Of a DNA stretch of 64,000 nt, positions 58,210-64,000 are shown piece by piece (positions within the stretch are counted from its first letter, which is position 1; each line of letters begins with the position of its first letter). Where the stretch lies: assembly GCA_964023205.1 (NCBI GenBank), contig OZ026835.1, positions 23,139,817 to 23,203,816 on the forward strand, given 5' to 3'. The stretch is from Lutraria lutraria. Its lineage: Eukaryota > Mollusca > Bivalvia > Venerida > Mactridae. The translations under genes were made by a program, and so were the position numbers. The notes below the pieces were generated by a model that had not been told where the DNA came from, did not search any database, and worked only from the letters and a program-made list of their open reading frames with translations.

Positions 58210-59466
58210 TATAAACGATATTTTATCCAATTTCACAACTATAATACATAATCCTGCAAATGATATATTTAGAAAAACACAAAGGGTTATGAAGGATCAA
58301 TTTAAAAAGAAACATTTGGTTTAATAGCGCCTGCTATGCTGCCCGTAGAACTTTTCAAAGGGCCAGAAATGTATATACAAAATCGAAAACTAACGAAAAC
58401 AAAAAGTCATTCCTTAGCGCCGAAAAGAATTATTGTCAGGTAAAAAAGACGGAAAAACAAAAATTTCAAGCAAGTCAAAAGCAGAAAACTTCGGAGATTG
58501 CTGCTAAAAACCCCAAGAAATTTTGGTCAAATATGTGAAACAACAATATAAAAAAAACACACCTAAAGCACAAACATTATCAGCTGTTCAAAGACCTATA
58601 ATTTTTTATGCTCATTTCAAAGAATTATTTGGTTCAAGTGAAACCACTACTCAAACCAAAAGTTTAAACGTAAATAATTCCGATGAGTTTTTGGATATGG
58701 ACATAACATACGATGAATTAAAAAAGGCTACATTTTCGCTAAATAATAACAAAAGCGCCGCGGCTGCGGCCCAGATGAAATCATTGCTGAAGTATACAAA
58801 CACTTGTTTGAAAAAACATCATCTTTTACATTAAAATTATTAAATTGTTTATTTTTAACTGGAGAATATCCAATCGCATGGGGGAAGGCATAATTTCACC
58901 AATATTTAAGGGAGGTAATATCAAAGAACCTAAAAACTACAGGGGAGTAACTCTCATAAATTTAGGTTTGAATGAACAGACTTACAAATTGGGCTAATGA
59001 AAAAACTTTAATATTAAACAATTAGTTGTTTGGATTTCAAAAAGGTAAATCCACCACGGATTGTATCTTCCTATTTCATGCAAAAATCGCAAAAACTTTA
59101 AATTTGAAACAAAAACTATACAGTATTTTGATAGACTTTGAAAAATGTTTTGACCATATAATTAGATAGAAATTTATTGTGGCAGAAGTTATTGAGTCTC
59201 AAAATTAGTGCAAAATATGTAACGGCTTTATCATCAATGAATAAAATTGTAAGACAGTGTGTATGATATAATGATAAGATGTCAGTTTTTGAAACAAGGT
59301 GATCCGAGCTCAAGCTTGTTGTTCTTGCTTTTCGTTAATGATGTCATAACAAATATTGATACCAATTTAGATCGTGTATTTACAATAAATGGACTCAAAA
59401 TTTTCCTACTCATGTTTGCTGACAATGCAACCTTATTTGCTCACTCACCAGAAACAAGTTTACAAG

Positions 59467-61070
59467 TTTATTTCAAGTCGGTATATAAAGGCCTCCAGCC
59501 CAAAATACATACAATTTTAACATAATAACATAGCTGAGTTGTGTCAATGATACAGAGTATTAAGTACAATATTTAAACATTCATTATTCTATCAACAAAT
59601 TGAGCAATTTTATGGATGATTGTACAGTCTTCAGATTTCAACAACATATAAAAGTTTTCTAACTTCCTATCAGATGTATACGAGTTATATAAATATTGAT
59701 CTCGAATATTACTTAATCTTCTACAGTGAAAGAATACATGGAATTCACATTCTACGACAGCAATATCATAGTTTTCATAACAAAAATTGCAAATTCTGTT
59801 TTGTAGCGGTGTATGATTGTATCTACCTAATTCTATATGAAATCGGTGGGATGAAGCTCTAAAACGAGCAAGAGAACGCCTATGTTTAATAGGTAGATCA
59901 ATCGTAAGATAACGTTCAGTATTAAGTAAAGTTTTAAAATGTTGGTAGTGGTAGCATCGGCTAGATTCAGTAACTGATTGGTGCCAATCTTGGGTAAAAA
60001 TATTGATAAGTCTTTGATGGAAAATATGTATAAAAGTCGATATATCTCCTACTTCAGCGAAATCCATACATAACCAAATCCGTACTTAAATAAAAGATTT
60101 TTTACATGCGTAGCCCAAGTAATTCTTCCTACATTATCAAAAGATTTAAGCATATAATAACAGCGTTTTGGATATCTGTGGTCTTCCATTGATATAAGTT
60201 TACACCAATATTTAACACATGTCGTGAAATAGGTAACGCATAAAGGTAAATGACCACATTCCCCTAAAACAATACACGTGTTTGTAGTATTTTTAACACC
60301 CAAATATTTACAACAAAATGAATTTTGAATGGATTCGATATCTATGGAATACTTGTAGCCCCAAATTTGTGACCCATAACATAATAACGTAAACATTTGA
60401 TTGACATCAAATTGTCCAAACGGTTTTTGGTATTTAAAAATAGCAAATATGGCTTTTTGTGCCTGTGTAGCAAGTTTTTGTTGTGCTGACATCCATGATG
60501 AAGTGGGAGTCAACAATAAACCCATGTACTTATAAACTTTAGTAGTTTTGATAGGTTGACCATGAAAAAACCAGCGTTCACATAAAGATAAGTTACCACC
60601 GTTACGGAATACGATAATCTCCGTTTTATTAAGATTTATAGCTCCATTCCTGTAGACAAACAGAACTGATCAATCACATTTATTTGACGTTGCAAGTTAA
60701 CAATAGATTCTGCAAAGTTTGCGACGTCGTCTGCAAACATGAGACAAATAATGTCAGATATTGAATTATCTATAAATATTCCTGATCTACAACTTAAACG
60801 CAACATTGAGTTAAGCTCATTTATAAAAAGTGAAAATATAATAGGACTACATACATCCCCTTGTCTAGTGCCAATGTTGCAAGGGAAGTAATTCATGGTT
60901 GAACCAGATGCTGATGTTCGAACGCATGAATACAAGCTATTATACATTGCAGAGAGTATACTGAGAAATCTACCGTTTACACCCGACCTTTGTAAACTTT
61001 TAAATAGTTTGTAGTGACTAATTTTATCGAACGCTTTTTTAAAATCTATGTATATACAATACAACGGACC
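59467..61070 (-). mobile_element. Younger LINE copy nested in LINE copy 5
   Basis: 5'-truncated element on the minus strand, from the RT palm to the 3' end. Frames: 60,636-61,064 (IDFKKAFDKISHYKL, GTRQGDVCSPIIF, FADD near 60,727-60,738), 60,049-60,525 (CYGSQIWGYKYS, ESIQNSFCCKYLGVK) and 59,573-60,067 (SSHRFHIELGRYN, zinc tail NRICNFC...CEFHVFFHC). The frames are joined by two frameshifts. The 3' end AAATAAACT near 59,467 matches the end of the 36,483-38,175 copy. The flanks share AGTTTACA/AGTTGCAG, a likely short target duplication. Confidence 0.85.
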
Positions 61071-62275
61071 AGTTGCAGTCTGTGTTAAACAATCTCAATC
61101 AGTACTGTCGTACATGGGGGTTAAAAATAAATACGAACAAAACTAAAGTTATGGTTTTTGAACGAGGACGTCACACACAAATTGTAATATAGTCCTTAAT
61201 GATACACAATTAGAAGTTATACCATCATTTAAATACTTAGGGACACACCTTTTCAAAAATGGCTCTTGGTACAGATCGCAAATTAGAATTTCAAATGGGT
61301 TATCATGATGCTAACCATATTGAGCAAGTTCATTGTAAATTCTTACGAAAATTATTATGCCTTAAACAATCAACAAATTTGTATGGTTTGTATGGAGAAC
61401 TTGGGCGGTATCCCATGAAAACAGCCCAACAACTGATACTGATAAAAATTTTAAATTCTAATAATCCTATAATTATCAATGTTTATGAAATGTTAAGAAA
61501 AGATGCTAATAATGCGAAAACTTACAGTGGTTTAAATTGGGCACATCACATAAAAACTTTATTGGAAACTATAGGTTTAGGAAATTTATGGTATCAGCCA
61601 AATCCCGAAAATATTAACTACCTTGTAATTAAACAAAGAATACTAGATATTTTCAAACAATCATAGTATAGTTTGATTAGTAATTCTAGTAGGTTATCAC
61701 ATTACTGTTTATTCAAGCATGAATTTCAATCAGAAATATATTTGCAGTGTAATTTGGACCTTAAATATAAAGCTACTATTACAAAGTTTAGATTATACGC
61801 CAATAATTTAGCTATTGAAACGGGACGATATAACAGTACTGACCGACAACGACGTTATTGTACTCAATGCAATATGAATATGATCAAAGACCTCTAATAT
61901 CATTTTTTACTTGTTTGTCCAAAGTATAAACAGATAAGTTTAAAATATTTCAAACCATATTTTTGTAAATGGCCCTCCATTCAAAAGTTTACTCCCTTAA
62001 TGTCTGCAAAATTTACAATACTTATATATAATATTCAGCCTTCAGAGAAAGGCAATAGAATGTGATTTTTATTGTTTGTTTGTACCTTATAATCAATCAC
62101 AATATTTCCTAAACATCTGACTAATTGTTACAATTTAAATATTGTTCACATGTTTATATATCATTCTGTTCTTCTTGTAAATTCTGTATGCACCACAGTG
62201 ACTATGATCTATGATTTGTAATTTTGTATGTATGGCTATAAATATGTATGTATTTAATGCCAAATACAATTCTGC

Positions 62276-62879
62276 TCTGTTTAACTTAGTGTATTTTTCA
62301 TAGCGTGCCACTATTTAAGTAAATTGTTTTAGCAGCATTAAATCATGTTATATATTGTTTTTAGGAGTCCAGAATGATTAAGGTCTATTTTTCATACTCT
62401 AATTTACGCATTTTTGACAGTTTTAGATATTGATTTTATTTCACTATTTTGATTTTATACTTGTACTTCAACATCATGTACTTGTTGAAATTATGCAGTT
62501 ACAGTGATTATTTTAATCCAATTTGTGTAGAACATTGTAAATATTAGAGTGTTTCCTTTTCAAAAGAACAGTTGTTTTACTAATGGATTGATTGGATTCT
62601 ACTGACTGATTGAATACTCAATGCTTTGTGTAATCTGCGCGGGAATGTATGGTAAATACCGACAAAGGGAAGTTCAGTTGTTTATACGAACTATTTCACG
62701 GATTATTTCATACTGATCATTTGTATTGATATATATTTGGATGTGTCTTTGAGGAACGTGATAGGAATAACCTCATATTTATGATATTAAGCTAGTGTTG
62801 TGCTTTAGGAACCCAGCGAGCATATCAAGACACGCCTTTGCCAAATGTACTCTAGACGATAAACTCGTTCATATATCTG
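62276..62879. other. Probable LINE 5' UTR or spacer
   Basis: No long frame. It immediately precedes a LINE ORF1 on the same strand and may be its 5' untranslated region, but no boundary can be fixed. Confidence 0.35.
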
Positions 62880-63737
62880 ACGAGATGAGATTTATACATG
62901 ATGAACAAGTGCAGTGTAGTCTCGGCATGAACAACTTACTGTCTATTCTATGAATGAAAAAGTAAATGATGTTATTAAAACTTCAAATGCACAAACAGAT
63001 TTCTTAAAGACCATAGCATACAAATCCATCGACATTGAAGCTTGATCCAGACGCAACAATCTAATCTTCAGAGGATTTGCTGAGAACTACGGCGAAGACT
63101 GCTTTGAGATAATTCATGACTTTCTCCGCAACTGCCTAGACATCGACCCTCATCATGTATATATCACCAGAGCACACAGATTAGGAAGACGAAACCCATC
63201 GAGATCAGTTATGACTAGACCCATCATTGCTAATTTTCGCGATTACGACAATATACAAATGATCATGAACAATGTAAAGCGCTTATGTGGTACCAACCTG
63301 TATGTTGACCATGATTATCCTAGGGAAATCCAAGAGGCTCGGTCACGTATTTGGCTGACGTACAAGGAGATCAAACAGAACATTCCTAGAAGCAGACTGC
63401 AAATTTTGTATCCTGCAAAACTGATTCATGAGGGCGTAGTCGTGCGTGACAAATTTCCGGAATGGAATAAATATATAGGGTCAAATAGACTAATACAGTT
63501 AGACCAAATTGGTAATTTAAAGCACCAACTCATGCACCAGCTCAGACACAAACTCATACGCAATACACAGCACAGAAGCTTTCTGAGAGTGAAATTAGTC
63601 ATAAACAAACAGGTACCACAACGCCACCGTCACATCCAGTTCCCGTGACCATCACCCCTATGGAAAATGCTCCGCCCCAGGTATCACCCAGTGTCGACCA
63701 TCCCTGCTTGGAAGACACCGCAGTTAAAAAACTTTAG
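62880..63737 (+). pseudogene. LINE ORF1 (L1 ORF1p / transposase_22-like), interrupted
   Basis: A coiled-coil-like N-terminus (NEKVNDVIKTSNAQTDFLKT) leads to RRNNLIFRGFAEN, then AHRLGR and RPIIANFRDYDN (RRM-like core), then LYVDHDYPREIQEARSRIW and LYPAKLIHEG (C-terminal domain). These are the characteristic segments of L1-type ORF1 nucleic-acid chaperones. Two in-frame stops lie upstream (near 62,952 and 63,041), and a frame change near 63,540 leads into a Thr/Pro-rich tail ending near 63,737. The open part is 63,211-63,648. It could belong to the LINE family seen elsewhere in the window. Confidence 0.8.
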
Positions 63738-64000
63738 TGTGCGATATGAATAATCTGTTATTAGGGAAAACGGTGCCTTACACTCGTGGACGTTCACGCA
63801 TCGCGAAAAATACAAGAATTCAGAACGCCGATCTAGTACAGCTGTATCATATAAAACGCAACACCAGTGACAGTCGTTTGAGACCACGCCCACATGTAGA
63901 CTGGGTTTTACCTGTGTCTAAATTAAGCAAGGGTAAAACCATCGAGGGTGCTATAAATAACTCGTAACCGGAAACAGAATGTGCTATAAATAACTCAAAG
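63738..64000 (+). other. Downstream of ORF1, unrecognised frame
   Basis: A 76-codon frame (63,737-63,967) rich in Arg and Asn has no recognised domain; no endonuclease start motif is seen before the window ends. GTGCTATAAATAACTC occurs twice (63,949 and 63,982). Confidence 0.25.

Larger units (their letters stand above)
57140..62275 (+). mobile_element. LINE copy 5, host of two nested insertions
   Basis: ORF2 pieces in order: endonuclease end (57,160-57,290: DDYLLIRSEDF, SNYCSLSVC), linker (57,350-57,437: KWDTSKIENYKLRLNQ), MITE 57,439-58,209, linker resumed (58,212-58,520), RT (58,523-59,465: YDELKKATFSLNNNKSAAA, FGFQKGKSTTDCIF, LIDFEKCFD, palm FADN at about 59,415), nested LINE 59,467-61,070, then RT thumb (61,080: NNLNQYCRTWGLKINTNKTK) and C-terminus (61,259-61,897: LYGELGRYP, IETGRYN, RYCTQCN). 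The second palm aspartate is Asn. The 3' end is near 62,275 (AATGCCAAATACAATTCTG). Confidence 0.85.

Noticed and set aside
21037..62275. piRNA cluster
   Set aside because: Dense nested elements in both orientations are suggestive, but sequence alone cannot show it; small-RNA data would be needed.

Overview
This window looks like repeat-rich nuclear DNA from a mollusc, most likely a bivalve. It is AT-rich, and there is no bacterial-style gene packing, no rRNA and no complete host protein-coding gene I can name. The identification rests on repeat styles I know from bivalve genomes: AACAAGAGGGCC...GTGAGCTAA elements, elements with 'gtgaccttgacc' bodies and (CAGA)n tails ending in a GC-rich hairpin, tRNA-derived SINEs, and pogo- and hAT-type MITEs. 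This is inference from pattern; no search was run.

Layout. 1-3,563: a 40-bp satellite, homogeneous on the left and degenerate on the right, split by about 850 bp of other sequence. 3,570-13,220: small inverted-repeat DNA elements, a second satellite (4,470-5,345), and otherwise unassigned AT-rich DNA. 13,545-20,665: SINEs, Helitron-like elements, and a 2.46-kb element with TA-flanked inverted ends (16,857-19,318) holding four degenerate tRNA-like modules in alternating orientation. 20,956-25,015: a 34-bp satellite split by a dead CR1/Jockey-like LINE, with a mariner remnant. 25,754-26,625: a clean hAT MITE. 28,470-30,187: a decayed LINE. 30,760-35,580: the best candidate for host coding sequence, consisting of tandem exon-like units including 18 copies of a 154-bp unit that reads as a 72-nt acidic exon plus an 82-nt intron on the minus strand. 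Two further exon-like copies lie at 39.3-39.75 kb.

36,483-38,175 and 40,768-43,932 are LINE copies of one family; the second is nearly intact (one 2-nt insertion and one stop in ORF2) but 5'-truncated. 43,940-44,439 is a 500-bp MITE with a 5-bp target duplication. 45,452-49,456 is bounded by a long inverted repeat, carries RFX X-box-like palindromes in its arms and has a possible small transcription unit inside. 49,921-51,760 is a paralogue of 39,765-40,210 disrupted by two insertions, one a hAT MITE with a perfect 8-bp duplication. 54,034-55,756 is a hAT-like element with a tRNA-like module. 56,241-62,275 is a stack of at least five mobile elements, in which several junctions restore the older sequence or reading frame when the younger insertion is ignored. 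The window ends in a LINE ORF1 (62,880-63,737).

The parts do not form a metabolic or operonic system. What the sequence records is the activity of non-LTR retrotransposons and non-autonomous DNA transposons on one another. The two observations most worth following are the DNA elements that carry Pol III-type tRNA-like modules, and the frame-preserving tandem exon array.
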